DNA of 14,151 nucleotides, taken from assembly GCA_040756715.1 (NCBI GenBank), contig JBFLYE010000161.1, positions 801 to 14,951 of the forward strand, in the 5' to 3' direction. Shown here piece after piece: positions 6,864 to 14,150 of the stretch. The position numbers and the translations under genes were made by a program. The notes beneath the pieces are model-generated. The model worked only from the letters and a program-made list of their open reading frames with translations. It was not told where the DNA came from and searched no databases. The number at the start of each line of letters is the position of its first letter. The stretch's first letter is position 1. Source of the DNA: a bacterium. Lineage in GTDB: Bacteria > UBA9089 > UBA9088.

Positions 6864-7937
6864 TTATTTTGCTTCCCCTTCTCCTGTTATTACAGAAAGA
6901 AGCTCGGCAACATCTGTGGCTTTGCTTATAGCCTCCTCTGGGCTAATCAGACCTTCTTTTGAGAGGTCAATAAGGGATTGATTCAAAGAGACCATTCCCT
7001 GCCTCCTTCCCACCTGTAAAAATGAGGGAATTTGATATGTTCTGCCCTCCCTGATTAAATTTCTTACCGCAGGAACAGCGATCAAAATCTCAAATGCGGC
7101 AATTCTTCCTTTGCCATCAGCCCTTTTCAAAAGAACCTGGGAGACAATACCCTGAAGGTTTGCGGCTAATTGAATACGCACCTGTTGTTGCTGATGGGGA
7201 GGGAAAACATCTATTATTCTATCTATTGTCTGGGTTGCATCTGGTGTATGAAGGGTTGCCAAAACAAGGTGTCCTGTCTCTGCCGCGGTAATGGCTGTTT
7301 GAATTGTCTCTAAGTCCCTCATTTCACCAATAAGAATTATATCAGGGTCTTGACGAAACATATGCTTTAAGGCATCTTTAAAGCTTAATGTATCAGAACC
7401 AACCTGCCTCTGATTTATAACAGCCTTTTTAGATGAATGGACAAATTCAATGGGATCCTCAACCGTAACAATATGTGAGGTGCTATTTTCATTTATAAAA
7501 TCTATTAAAGCTGCCAGGGTGGTTGACTTTCCAGATGAGGCAGGGCCTGTTACCAGAATCATCCCCCTTGGTCTTGTGCATAGGCTCTTTACCACAGAAG
7601 GGATTTTTAGCTCATCCATGGTTGGGATTTTATATGGAATTGCCCTGAACACAGAAGCCACGCTCCTTTGCTGATAGAATATATGCATCCTAAACCTTGA
7701 GAGGTTCTTTATGTCCATACAGAGATCAAGAGAGAGGTCCTTCTTGAACCTCTCCTTCTGGGCATCTGTAAGCAATGCCAAAGATAGGCTCTCTGCCTCC
7801 TCCTGGGTAAAGGGCCTTATTTCTTTTAAAGATATAAGATCTCCGGCTATCCTAAGAAGGGGCGAGGAATGTGCCTTGATATGGAGGTCAGAAGCCTCCT
7901 TCTTCAGCATCAACTCCAAAAGCTTCTCAATAATCAA
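6864..7937 (-). CDS. PilT-family type IV pilus retraction ATPase, second copy
   Basis: A hexameric secretion/retraction ATPase acting at the cytoplasmic base of a type IV pilus. With the TTG start at 7937 it is 357 residues, one fewer than its neighbour. Motifs in order: SDLHIKA near the N-terminus, VFRAIP (96-101), Walker A GPASSGKST (131-139), Asp box VTVEDPIEF (157-165), Walker B IILIGEMRD (200-208), His box ATLHT (227-231), and a C-terminal GRRQGMVSLNQSL matching the usual GMQTLDQSL. Walker A has Ala-Ser where most PilT have Thr-Gly, but still fits GxxxxGKS. The frame is open upstream to a TTG at 7976, but AGGAG at 7948-7952 and alignment with the first copy favour TTG 7937. It lies downstream of the other pilT and is probably cotranscribed. 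It could be the PilU-like accessory ATPase. Confidence 0.93.
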   Translation of the reverse strand: MIIEKLLELMLKKEASDLHIKAHSSPLLRIAGDLISLKEIRPFTQEEAESLSLALLTDAQKERFKKDLSLDLCMDIKNLSRFRMHIFYQQRSVASVFRAIPYKIPTMDELKIPSVVKSLCTRPRGMILVTGPASSGKSTTLAALIDFINENSTSHIVTVEDPIEFVHSSKKAVINQRQVGSDTLSFKDALKHMFRQDPDIILIGEMRDLETIQTAITAAETGHLVLATLHTPDATQTIDRIIDVFPPHQQQQVRIQLAANLQGIVSQVLLKRADGKGRIAAFEILIAVPAVRNLIREGRTYQIPSFLQVGRRQGMVSLNQSLIDLSKEGLISPEEAISKATDVAELLSVITGEGEAK

Positions 7938-7947
7938 AGTCGCTTCG

Positions 7948-7952
7948 CTCCT
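7948..7952 (-). promoter_or_regulatory. Shine-Dalgarno that fixes a TTG start
   Basis: AGGAG on the minus strand lies ten bases before TTG 7937. It supports that start over the upstream TTG at 7976, which sits inside the intergenic repeat. Confidence 0.6.
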
Positions 7953-7953
7953 A

Positions 7954-7999
7954 AATTGTAAATTTGAAATTTGCAATTTACCATTTGCAACTTACAATT
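7954..7999. repeat. AT-rich inverted/direct repeat between the pilT genes
   Basis: Outer arms AATTGTAA (7954-7961) and TTACAATT (7992-7999) are perfect inverted repeats. Inside them ATTTGCAA occurs twice in direct orientation (7969-7976 and 7983-7990). The same outer arms occur at 14066-14109 upstream of dnaA. The element covers the pilT stop codon and nearly the whole gap. Confidence 0.7.
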
Positions 8000-9075
8000 C
8001 ATAACGCTATTCCCATCCTTAATGCCCTTTGTTCAAAATCTGCTGGGTTTGATGTCTTTTGTATTGCCTCAGAATAAGAAACAATACCCCTTCTTGTTAG
8101 ATTTAAAAGGCTCTGGTCAAGGGTTTGCATTCCAAATTTTGCACCTGCCTGGATAATAGAATATATCTGCTCTGATTTGCCTGTCCTTATAAGGCTTCTT
8201 ACACCTGTATTTGCCACCATAAGCTCTGTAGCAACAATCCTTCCCTTTCCATCTGCCTTAATAAGAAGCGTCTGGGAAAGAACGCCCTGAATGGTCATGG
8301 CAAGCTGTGCCCTTACCTGTGCCTGCTGATCAGGCGGATATACATCTATTATTCTATTTATGGTTGAAACAGCATCGGTTGTATGGAGGGTTGTTAAAAC
8401 GAGGTGCCCCATCTCTGCAGCTGTTACAGCGGCAGAGATTGTTTCCAGGTCTCTTAGCTCACCAACCAGGATGATGTCAGGATCCTCCCTTATCACAGCC
8501 TTTAGGGCATCGGCAAAGCTCTTTGTATCTACACCAAGCTCCCTCTGGCTTATGCTGGCAAGATTATCCTTATAAACAAATTCTATTGGATCTTCAATGG
8601 TAATAATATTCCCCCTCCTTTTTGAGTTTATATAATTTACCATTGCTGCCAGGGTGGTTGACTTTCCAGAGCCGGTTGGACCTGTAACCAAAAATATTCC
8701 CCTCTGCTTAATGGCTATGTCCTTTAATGTTAAAGGAAGCTCAAGCTCTTCAATGGTTGGAATATTTAATGGAATTGCCCTGATCGCCGCACCCACAAAA
8801 CCCCTCTGCCAGAAAAGGTTCATCCGAAACCTTGTTTCAAAACCCTCTGGCGTATAGGCAATATCAAGCTCCATTGTTTCTTCAAAGATTCTTTTTCTCT
8901 CATCGTTTAATATCTCGTATAGGATATTTTTTGTATCATTAGCGGTAAGCTTTTGGGTATTGGGCTTTGTTAGCCTTCCATTTATCCGAAATATTGGCGG
9001 CTCTTCTGCCTTTATATGAAGGTCAGAACCCTTTCTTTCAAGAAGCTCTTTTAATAATCCATCTATTTTTGCCAT
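7999..9075 (-). CDS. pilT: PilT-family type IV pilus twitching motility ATPase
   Basis: A 358-residue retraction ATPase that powers pilus disassembly from the inner face of the membrane. Motifs: SDLHIKAEEPP (17-27), AIRAIP (97-102), Walker A GPTGSGKST (132-140), Asp box ITIEDPIEF (158-166), Walker B IILVGELRD (201-209), His box TTLHTTDA (228-235), and C-terminal GAKFGMQTLDQSL (311-323). All key positions are canonical. The ATG (9073-9075) has no Shine-Dalgarno and lies 14 bases after the DHH-PAP stop, so it belongs to the same transcript. No other pilus genes are in the window. Confidence 0.97.
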   Translation of the reverse strand: MAKIDGLLKELLERKGSDLHIKAEEPPIFRINGRLTKPNTQKLTANDTKNILYEILNDERKRIFEETMELDIAYTPEGFETRFRMNLFWQRGFVGAAIRAIPLNIPTIEELELPLTLKDIAIKQRGIFLVTGPTGSGKSTTLAAMVNYINSKRRGNIITIEDPIEFVYKDNLASISQRELGVDTKSFADALKAVIREDPDIILVGELRDLETISAAVTAAEMGHLVLTTLHTTDAVSTINRIIDVYPPDQQAQVRAQLAMTIQGVLSQTLLIKADGKGRIVATELMVANTGVRSLIRTGKSEQIYSIIQAGAKFGMQTLDQSLLNLTRRGIVSYSEAIQKTSNPADFEQRALRMGIAL

Positions 9076-9089
9076 TTAATTTAAATATA

Positions 9090-11255
9090 TCAAGATTTTA
9101 AGAATTTGTCAAGGAATTTTACCTCATCATCTTTGGTCTTTATCTTCCCATCCAATTTAAGATAAAAGAGTTCCCTTAATATCTTTTTATATATAGGACC
9201 AGGCTTAATTCCCCTCTTTTTTAGGTAATCACCGGTAAGATAAAGGGAGGTCTTTCTAAGCACAATAAGGAATAAAAATACCCTTTTTTTTATAATAATG
9301 CTCCTTGTCTTTGACATTATAAAGACCAAGCCCTCAAGGGGCATCTTGTTTAACCTCTCATAAATTGCGCTATTTTTAAGGCTTTTATTCTTTAAGAACA
9401 AAAGAATTTCTTTGTCCTCCTTTATCCTTAAAACATCCCTTCTTATTTTAGAAGAAAACCTTAATCTAAAAAGAAATTTTTCTGCCTCCTCTTTTGTAAG
9501 AGAATCCACAAGGACAAGGAGATGAAGCAGGGATATGTCTATTTCATCCTCAAGGATTGATGCCTGAAGCAAAGCCTCCCTGGCCCTTAAAAATCCATTT
9601 TTATTTACCCTCAAACCTTGATGAATAAAATTTAAGCCACCTAATTTAGAAAGACGCAAAAAAGCCTTCTGGGGTCTTTCGTCAGACAAGATAAGCCAAA
9701 GCTCATTTCTTATCCTAGGTTTGCTTATCTGTGATAAACAGCCATTCTTTATCGCCTCAAATGCTTCCTTTTCTGTTTCTCTATCCATCTTAAATCCCAA
9801 GCGCGATTCAAACCTTACCGCCCTCAAAATCCTTGTTGGATCATCAATAAAGCTTTTTTTATGGAGAATTTTTATTCTTTTATTCTTAATGTCATCACAA
9901 CCTCCATAAACATCTATCAGGTTTCCCTTTCCCCTTTTGTTTAAAAAAATCCCTAAGGTATTCATGGTAAAATCCCGGCGTTTTAAATCTTTTTTTAAGG
10001 ATGCCTCCTTTACAAGGGGAAGGGCCCCTGGATGCCTATAGACCTCAGAGCGAGATGTAGCAATATCTATCTTTATTCCGTTTTTTAAAATTTGTGCTGT
10101 TTTGAACTTAGGGTGAAAAATACAATCCAAAGAAAGCCTCTCGCTTAATTTTTTTGCAAACAATATTCCATCTCCCACAATCAAAATATCAAGGCTTTTT
10201 GAGACTTTTCCCATAATCAGGTCCCTTACAAACCCGCCAATAATATAGCAAGAAACCTTCATTTCATCTGCCAATTTAGATGCCTCATCTATAAAATCAC
10301 GAAGGAAAGAAGGAACCTTTGCCTCTATGAGAAACAAAAGGTTTCTTTTATTCCTCCTTATCCTTGAAATAAGCATCCTTTTTAGCTCTAAAATAGACCT
10401 CTCTTTTATGGTTGCCGAACCTGCCTCAGGATGACCACCTCCCCCAAAATCAGAAAGAATCGCTCCCACATCTATATCTTTTATTCTTGACCTTGCAATA
10501 ATATGGATATGCTCTTCTTTTTTAATCAGGATAAACAAACAAGAAAATCCTTCTATATCCATCATTCTATGGGCAAGGATAGCCAAATCGCCAATATATT
10601 TATCTATTTTTAAAAAGGAAAATGCAATATCAATATTGTTTATCTTATAAACCCTTGTGGATGCAAGTAGTTTTGAAAGAAGGATAATTTCATCCTTGCT
10701 GGGAGCTGTGTTTAGATACGATGAAACAAAAGAAAGGTCTGCACCCTTCTTAAGAAGCCATAAAACAGAGGATATGTCCTCTTTTCTTGTGGTTGGAAAT
10801 GTTAAAGAGCCTGTATCTTCATATATCCCAAGGCAAAACAAGGATGCCTCCTCTTTTGTGATCTCTATCCTTTTTTTTCTTAAAATTTCTAAAAGTATGG
10901 TAATGGTTGCTCCATATTCCTTTGTTATTACCCTGTTTCCTGATATATCATCTGGCTGGTTTGGGTGATGATCATAGATATAAATAGGAATATCCTTAAC
11001 TTGTGAAAATTTCCCAATCCTTCTTTTCTCCCTTGTATCAACAAGGATAAGCCTTTTTATATCCTTTAAGCTTATCTGTTTTGATTTTAAAATCCCCTGG
11101 GGATTTTGAAAAAGAAAGTTTTTTACTACAGCTTCACAAGAACCAGATAAAACCTTCTTTGCAGATGGATAAAGCTTGGCTGCGGCAACAATAGAGGCAA
11201 TGGCATCAAAATCTGCATTTGTATGGGTGGTGATAACATCCATAGCAGGAAGCAC
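9090..11255 (-). CDS. DHH phosphoesterase fused to CCA-adding/poly(A) polymerase domain
   Basis: A two-part RNA enzyme. Residues 5-300 are a DHH/DHHA1 phosphoesterase: HTNADFDA (11-18), VDTR (72-75), YDHHP (94-98), an Asp at 147, and GGGGHPEAGS (271-280). Residues about 315-721 are a class II tRNA nucleotidyltransferase/poly(A) polymerase: GGFVRDLIMG (340-349), IDIATSR (397-402), HPGALP, RRDFTMN (426-432), DDPTRILRAVRF (471-482) and RIRNEL (514-519). Relatives that carry both parts are usually about 850-900 aa with two CBS domains between them; these are absent. The first of the two catalytic Asp in motif A is Ser354 (SLD where DxD is expected), while Asp356 and Asp398 remain. Two starts are possible: GTG 11255, with AGAGGA 14 bases upstream, or ATG 11243, which begins exactly at the DHH fold (MDVITTH) but lacks a Shine-Dalgarno. 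Likely roles are tRNA 3'-end maturation or RNA turnover, but polymerase activity is doubtful. Confidence 0.92.
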   Translation of the reverse strand: MLPAMDVITTHTNADFDAIASIVAAAKLYPSAKKVLSGSCEAVVKNFLFQNPQGILKSKQISLKDIKRLILVDTREKRRIGKFSQVKDIPIYIYDHHPNQPDDISGNRVITKEYGATITILLEILRKKRIEITKEEASLFCLGIYEDTGSLTFPTTRKEDISSVLWLLKKGADLSFVSSYLNTAPSKDEIILLSKLLASTRVYKINNIDIAFSFLKIDKYIGDLAILAHRMMDIEGFSCLFILIKKEEHIHIIARSRIKDIDVGAILSDFGGGGHPEAGSATIKERSILELKRMLISRIRRNKRNLLFLIEAKVPSFLRDFIDEASKLADEMKVSCYIIGGFVRDLIMGKVSKSLDILIVGDGILFAKKLSERLSLDCIFHPKFKTAQILKNGIKIDIATSRSEVYRHPGALPLVKEASLKKDLKRRDFTMNTLGIFLNKRGKGNLIDVYGGCDDIKNKRIKILHKKSFIDDPTRILRAVRFESRLGFKMDRETEKEAFEAIKNGCLSQISKPRIRNELWLILSDERPQKAFLRLSKLGGLNFIHQGLRVNKNGFLRAREALLQASILEDEIDISLLHLLVLVDSLTKEEAEKFLFRLRFSSKIRRDVLRIKEDKEILLFLKNKSLKNSAIYERLNKMPLEGLVFIMSKTRSIIIKKRVFLFLIVLRKTSLYLTGDYLKKRGIKPGPIYKKILRELFYLKLDGKIKTKDDEVKFLDKFLKS

Positions 11256-11275
11256 GAAATAATATTCGTTCCTCT

Positions 11276-11345
11276 AAATTATATTGTTTTGAATTTTTAA
11301 TTTTAGTTATTTGAATTTTTTTTATTTCGAATTTCATTTTTTTAT
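11276..11345. repeat. GAATTT-type AT-rich intergenic repeat
   Basis: Three GAATTT words (starting 11291, 11313 and 11329) are spaced by T-rich tracts in the 103-base gap between dnaN and the DHH-PAP gene. It belongs by appearance to the AATTC repeat group found in other gaps. No terminator hairpin is visible. Confidence 0.4.
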
Positions 11346-11358
11346 TAAAGCTAAACAT

Positions 11359-12441
11359 TTATTCCCTTACCGGCATAATGATATAGATAATGTTAGGGTT
11401 ATCTTTAATTTTTATAATCCCTTTATCTATATTATTAGAAACAGCGAATATGATTTTATTATTAGAAATATTTTTTAAAACATCAAGGATATATTTTGGA
11501 TTAAATAAAATACTAAATTCATCACCTTTATAATCTATCTCTATTTCCTCTCTTACATCACCTAAACTACTTTCTGCGGTAATAAAAAGCCTATTTTTTT
11601 CTGTAATAAATTTGGAAGAATTATCTCCCTCTTGGCTGATAAGGGATATCCTTCTTAAAACAGAATGAAATATATCCCTATCTAATTCAATTTCCCTTAA
11701 AGGCTCTTTGGGAATGATTTTATTATAATCGGGAAACTTCCCCTCTAATTGCCTTGAGATAAACAATATATTTTCTGTCTCTATTCCTATTTCCTTATCA
11801 GAAATATAAACCTTTATATCCTTCTCAATACCCCTTAATACCTTTATTATCTCATAAACGGCCTTTATAGGAATTATAATACTTATACTATCTTTTATTT
11901 CTAAATTATCTGAGATAACACTTAATCTATATTTATCACTTGTTACCATTTTTATTTTATTATTCCCTAATTCTAAATATATTCCACAAAATGGGATAAG
12001 TGTTTCATCCTGTGAGGCTGAAAATATAACCATTCTTATCATCTCTAGTAAAAGATTTGGGGGAATATTAAATTCTATATCCCATTTAATCTTTGGAAAG
12101 CTTGGAAATTCCTCAGGTGGTATTCCTGTAAGATGAAATATAGAGCCCTTAGAACTTATTTTTGTTTTTAGATTATCTACCTCTATTATAATTTCATCCT
12201 CTAAATTATTTATAATCTCGGTAAGTTTTCTTCCTGGAAGGAGGATAGAACCATCTTTTTCTATATCTATTTTTTGTTTATATTTTATAGACATATTCAT
12301 ATCTGTCCCAATAGTGGTTAAATATCCATCTTTTGCTTCAAAAAAGATATTATTTAATATAGGTATAGGCGATTTGAGATTAGAAATCAAGGTTTTTTGA
12401 AATTGATCCTGTAATATCTCTTTTTTAGAAATTATTTTCAT
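11359..12441 (-). CDS. dnaN: DNA polymerase III beta subunit (sliding clamp)
   Basis: The ring-shaped processivity clamp that holds DNA polymerase III on DNA. The 360-residue product has the three consecutive clamp folds (about 1-120, 121-240, 241-360), with family landmarks LLPGRKLTEII, FPSFPKI, TSDKYRLS, EGKFPDY and a C-terminal YIIMPVRE equivalent to the usual IMPMR ending. It follows dnaA by 112 bases, the usual dnaA-dnaN order, but the next gene is not recF. The ATG (12439-12441) has no Shine-Dalgarno and is preceded on the coding strand by ATT repeats. Confidence 0.97.
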   Translation of the reverse strand: MKIISKKEILQDQFQKTLISNLKSPIPILNNIFFEAKDGYLTTIGTDMNMSIKYKQKIDIEKDGSILLPGRKLTEIINNLEDEIIIEVDNLKTKISSKGSIFHLTGIPPEEFPSFPKIKWDIEFNIPPNLLLEMIRMVIFSASQDETLIPFCGIYLELGNNKIKMVTSDKYRLSVISDNLEIKDSISIIIPIKAVYEIIKVLRGIEKDIKVYISDKEIGIETENILFISRQLEGKFPDYNKIIPKEPLREIELDRDIFHSVLRRISLISQEGDNSSKFITEKNRLFITAESSLGDVREEIEIDYKGDEFSILFNPKYILDVLKNISNNKIIFAVSNNIDKGIIKIKDNPNIIYIIMPVRE

Positions 12442-12553
12442 AAATAATAATAATAATGTGAAAATCTTAATAAGTCTACTTTTATTTTATATTTTAAATA
12501 CTTATTATTAACAGCCATTTGTTAATAAAAATAATAATTTTTTTATTAAAAGG
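12442..12553. other. AT-rich dnaA-dnaN spacer, candidate unwinding region
   Basis: The gap is almost entirely A and T. It holds five AAT trinucleotides in a row (12443-12457, + strand) and a perfect inverted repeat. In Bacillus subtilis the DNA unwinding element lies in the equivalent gap, with TAG/TAA-type DnaA-trio repeats. Assignment here is by position and composition only. Confidence 0.35.
12505..12528. repeat. TTATTAACA inverted repeat (possible DnaA-box variants)
   Basis: TTATTAACA (12505-12513) and TGTTAATAA (12520-12528) are a perfect inverted repeat with a six-base spacer. Each arm differs from the DnaA box TTATNCACA at one base. The same 9-mer occurs just upstream of dnaA at 13890-13898. 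As a hairpin on the dnaA transcript it is AT-rich and lacks a following U-tract, so a terminator is less likely. Confidence 0.5.
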
Positions 12554-13879
12554 TTATTCAGATATGCTTGTTGATAAATTATCTATGGTTATTTTTAGGT
12601 CTTTATTATATTGAAGTCTTTTTTCTATTTTATTACAAGCATAAAGGACGGTTGTATGGTCTTTTCCTCCAAATTCCCTTCCAATTTCGGGAAGGGAGAA
12701 ATTTGTTAATTTTTTACAAAGATACATCGCAATATGCCTGGGAAGAATATTTGATGAGCTTCTATTTTTTGCTTTTATATCTTCAATTTTTATATTAAAG
12801 TATTTGGCTACTTTTTTTTGTATAGTGGATATAGAAATATTTAAATCATCCTTTTTAGAGACCATATCCTTTAATATTTCTTCAATAATCTTAAGGGTAA
12901 TTTTTTTTCCCTCTAATATATAGCGGGCAATTACCCTAATCATTACACCCTCTAATTCCCTAATATTGGTTTTTATTTTACCTGCTATAAAATGAAGGAT
13001 ATCCTCATCTATTTTTATATTTTCATTCTCTGTTATCCTTTTTAAAATTGCTATTCTTGTCTCCAGATCTGGTGGTTGAATGTCTGTCATTAAGCCACTT
13101 TCAAACCTTGATCTCAACCTTTCCTCAATAGTTGGAATATCCTTTGGTGGCCTATCAGAGGTTAAAACCATCTGCCTTCCCGATTCATAAAGGGTATTAA
13201 ATGTATGGAAGAATTCATCCTGTGTTTGCTCTTTTCCTTGTAAAAATTGAATATCATCAATTAAGAGGGTATTTATATTTCTATACTTTTCTTTGAATTT
13301 TAAAGGCTGATTAAATTGTATAGAATCAATAAACTCATTTGTAAATTGCTCGGTTGATACATAAATTATCTTTAAGGAAGGATTTTTTGAGAATATATGG
13401 CTTCCGATTGCCTGCATAAGATGGGTTTTTCCCAAACCAACACCACCATAGATAAACAAAGGATTATAGGCATGGCCTGGCTTTTCAGCAACCGCCCAGG
13501 ATGCTGCATGGGCAAACCTATTATTCTCTCCAATCACAAAGGATTTAAATGTATATTTTGGATTTAGGGTTAGGGGAAATGGTGGGGTAAGCTTGCTTTT
13601 TATGTTATCTATTTTTTTAATAAATGTATCCTTAATAGATTTATCAACCACATAATCAAGGGAAATAGGGTTATTTATAAGCCCTGAAAGGGTTTTTTCT
13701 AAAGCGTTTTTATAGCACCCCTCAAGCTGATCCTTAAAATATTTATTGGGAATGGCGATTTTAAATTTATTGTCAACTATTGTCAGGGGTTTTATTGGTT
13801 TAAGCCAAAGCTCAAACTTTTCCTCGGGAATATCTTTTTTAAGGATGTTTAATGCCTCTTCCCAAAACTCTTTTTCCAT
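12554..13879 (-). CDS. dnaA: Chromosomal replication initiator DnaA
   Basis: The AAA+ initiator that binds DnaA boxes and melts the origin. Numbering from ATG 13879 (441 aa): domain I 1-about 80, a short linker domain II, AAA+ domain from about 105 with Walker A GGVGLGKT (145-152), Walker B LLIDD (205-209), sensor LTSD (239-242) and the RLRSRFESGL box (254-263). Domain IV has the DNA-binding signature RSSSNILPRHIAMYL to DHTTVLYA (about 374-413). Domain II of only about 25 residues makes it slightly shorter than most. The frame is also open to a TTG at 13888, but neither start has a clear Shine-Dalgarno; ATG at MEKEFWEEAL matches family starts. A DnaA-box-like 9-mer 10 bases upstream suggests autoregulation. 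Confidence 0.97.
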   Translation of the reverse strand: MEKEFWEEALNILKKDIPEEKFELWLKPIKPLTIVDNKFKIAIPNKYFKDQLEGCYKNALEKTLSGLINNPISLDYVVDKSIKDTFIKKIDNIKSKLTPPFPLTLNPKYTFKSFVIGENNRFAHAASWAVAEKPGHAYNPLFIYGGVGLGKTHLMQAIGSHIFSKNPSLKIIYVSTEQFTNEFIDSIQFNQPLKFKEKYRNINTLLIDDIQFLQGKEQTQDEFFHTFNTLYESGRQMVLTSDRPPKDIPTIEERLRSRFESGLMTDIQPPDLETRIAILKRITENENIKIDEDILHFIAGKIKTNIRELEGVMIRVIARYILEGKKITLKIIEEILKDMVSKKDDLNISISTIQKKVAKYFNIKIEDIKAKNRSSSNILPRHIAMYLCKKLTNFSLPEIGREFGGKDHTTVLYACNKIEKRLQYNKDLKITIDNLSTSISE

Positions 13880-13889
13880 TTTTAACAAG

Positions 13890-13898
13890 TTATTAACA
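13890..13898 (+). promoter_or_regulatory. DnaA-box-like 9-mer at the dnaA start
   Basis: TTATTAACA differs from TTATNCACA at one position and is identical to both arms of the 12505-12528 palindrome. It lies 10 bases upstream of the dnaA ATG, where bound DnaA could block its own translation start region or transcription. Confidence 0.4.
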
Positions 13899-13975
13899 GG
13901 TTTTTATATTCTCTTTAAAATAAAGAACTTGTTTTTTTATCTTAAGAATATTTCCTTGTTTTTCAAGGCCCCTTT

Positions 13976-13984
13976 TTATCCACA
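13976..13984 (+). promoter_or_regulatory. DnaA box, perfect TTATCCACA
   Basis: Exact match to the strong DnaA box. It faces the box at 13997-14005, and the inner flanks (CAGG and CCTG) extend the symmetry so that 13976-14005 forms an imperfect 30-base palindrome. Confidence 0.85.
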
Positions 13985-13996
13985 GGTTATTAACCC

Positions 13997-14005
13997 TGTG
14001 AATAA
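13997..14005 (-). promoter_or_regulatory. DnaA box TTATTCACA
   Basis: The minus strand reads TTATTCACA, within the TTATNCACA consensus. It pairs with the box at 13976-13984, separated by 12 bases. Confidence 0.8.
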
Positions 14006-14065
14006 CTCTTAAGTCATTGAAACAAAAGAAGTTATAAAGCCTTACCATCAGAAAACCTTGATTTT

Positions 14066-14109
14066 AATTGTAAAGTTTAAATTTTTATTAAATTTTAAGA
14101 TTTACAATT
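14066..14109. repeat. 44-base imperfect AT palindrome in oriC
   Basis: Arms AATTGTAAA (14066-14074) and TTTACAATT (14101-14109) are perfect; inside them TTTAAATTT pairs imperfectly with AAATTTTAAG. The arms match the repeat between the pilT genes. It may be a member of the intergenic repeat family or an easily melted origin element. Confidence 0.6.
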
Positions 14110-14120
14110 TATATCTTTAT

Positions 14121-14150
14121 ATCTTATTATTCTATTTTAGTAAAGGTCAA
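14121..14150 (-). promoter_or_regulatory. Candidate dnaA promoter
   Basis: The minus strand has TTGACC (14145-14150), an 18-base spacer, and TAAGAT (14121-14126), a fair match to a sigma-70 type promoter. The transcript would run about 240 bases to dnaA, through the palindrome and DnaA boxes. AT richness makes chance matches common. Confidence 0.3.

Noticed and set aside
7938-7976. 13-residue N-terminal extension of the second pilT from TTG 7976
   Set aside because: It lies in the intergenic repeat; AGGAG and alignment with the first pilT support TTG 7937.
10657-10968. 103-codon open frame on the plus strand
   Set aside because: Lies entirely antisense to the well-supported DHH domain and shows no motif.
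12505-12528. Palindrome after dnaA as an intrinsic terminator
   Set aside because: The stem is almost all A/T and no U-tract follows on the dnaA transcript; a DnaA-box pair explains it better.
12569-12577. Further DnaA-box-like 9-mer TTATCAACA (minus strand)
   Set aside because: It lies within the dnaA C-terminal codons for LST and is one mismatch off consensus; chance or coding constraint is sufficient.
13880-13888. TTG start for dnaA giving MLKMEKEF
   Set aside because: ATG three codons downstream matches DnaA N-termini better and there is no Shine-Dalgarno favouring the TTG.
13954-13968. CCTTG-TTTTT-CAAGG hairpin followed by CCCCTTTTT on the plus strand, as a terminator
   Set aside because: Only a five-base stem, and no plus-strand gene precedes it.
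13746-14012. 88-codon plus-strand frame reaching into oriC
   Set aside because: Antisense to the dnaA start and runs through the DnaA boxes; the translation is low complexity.
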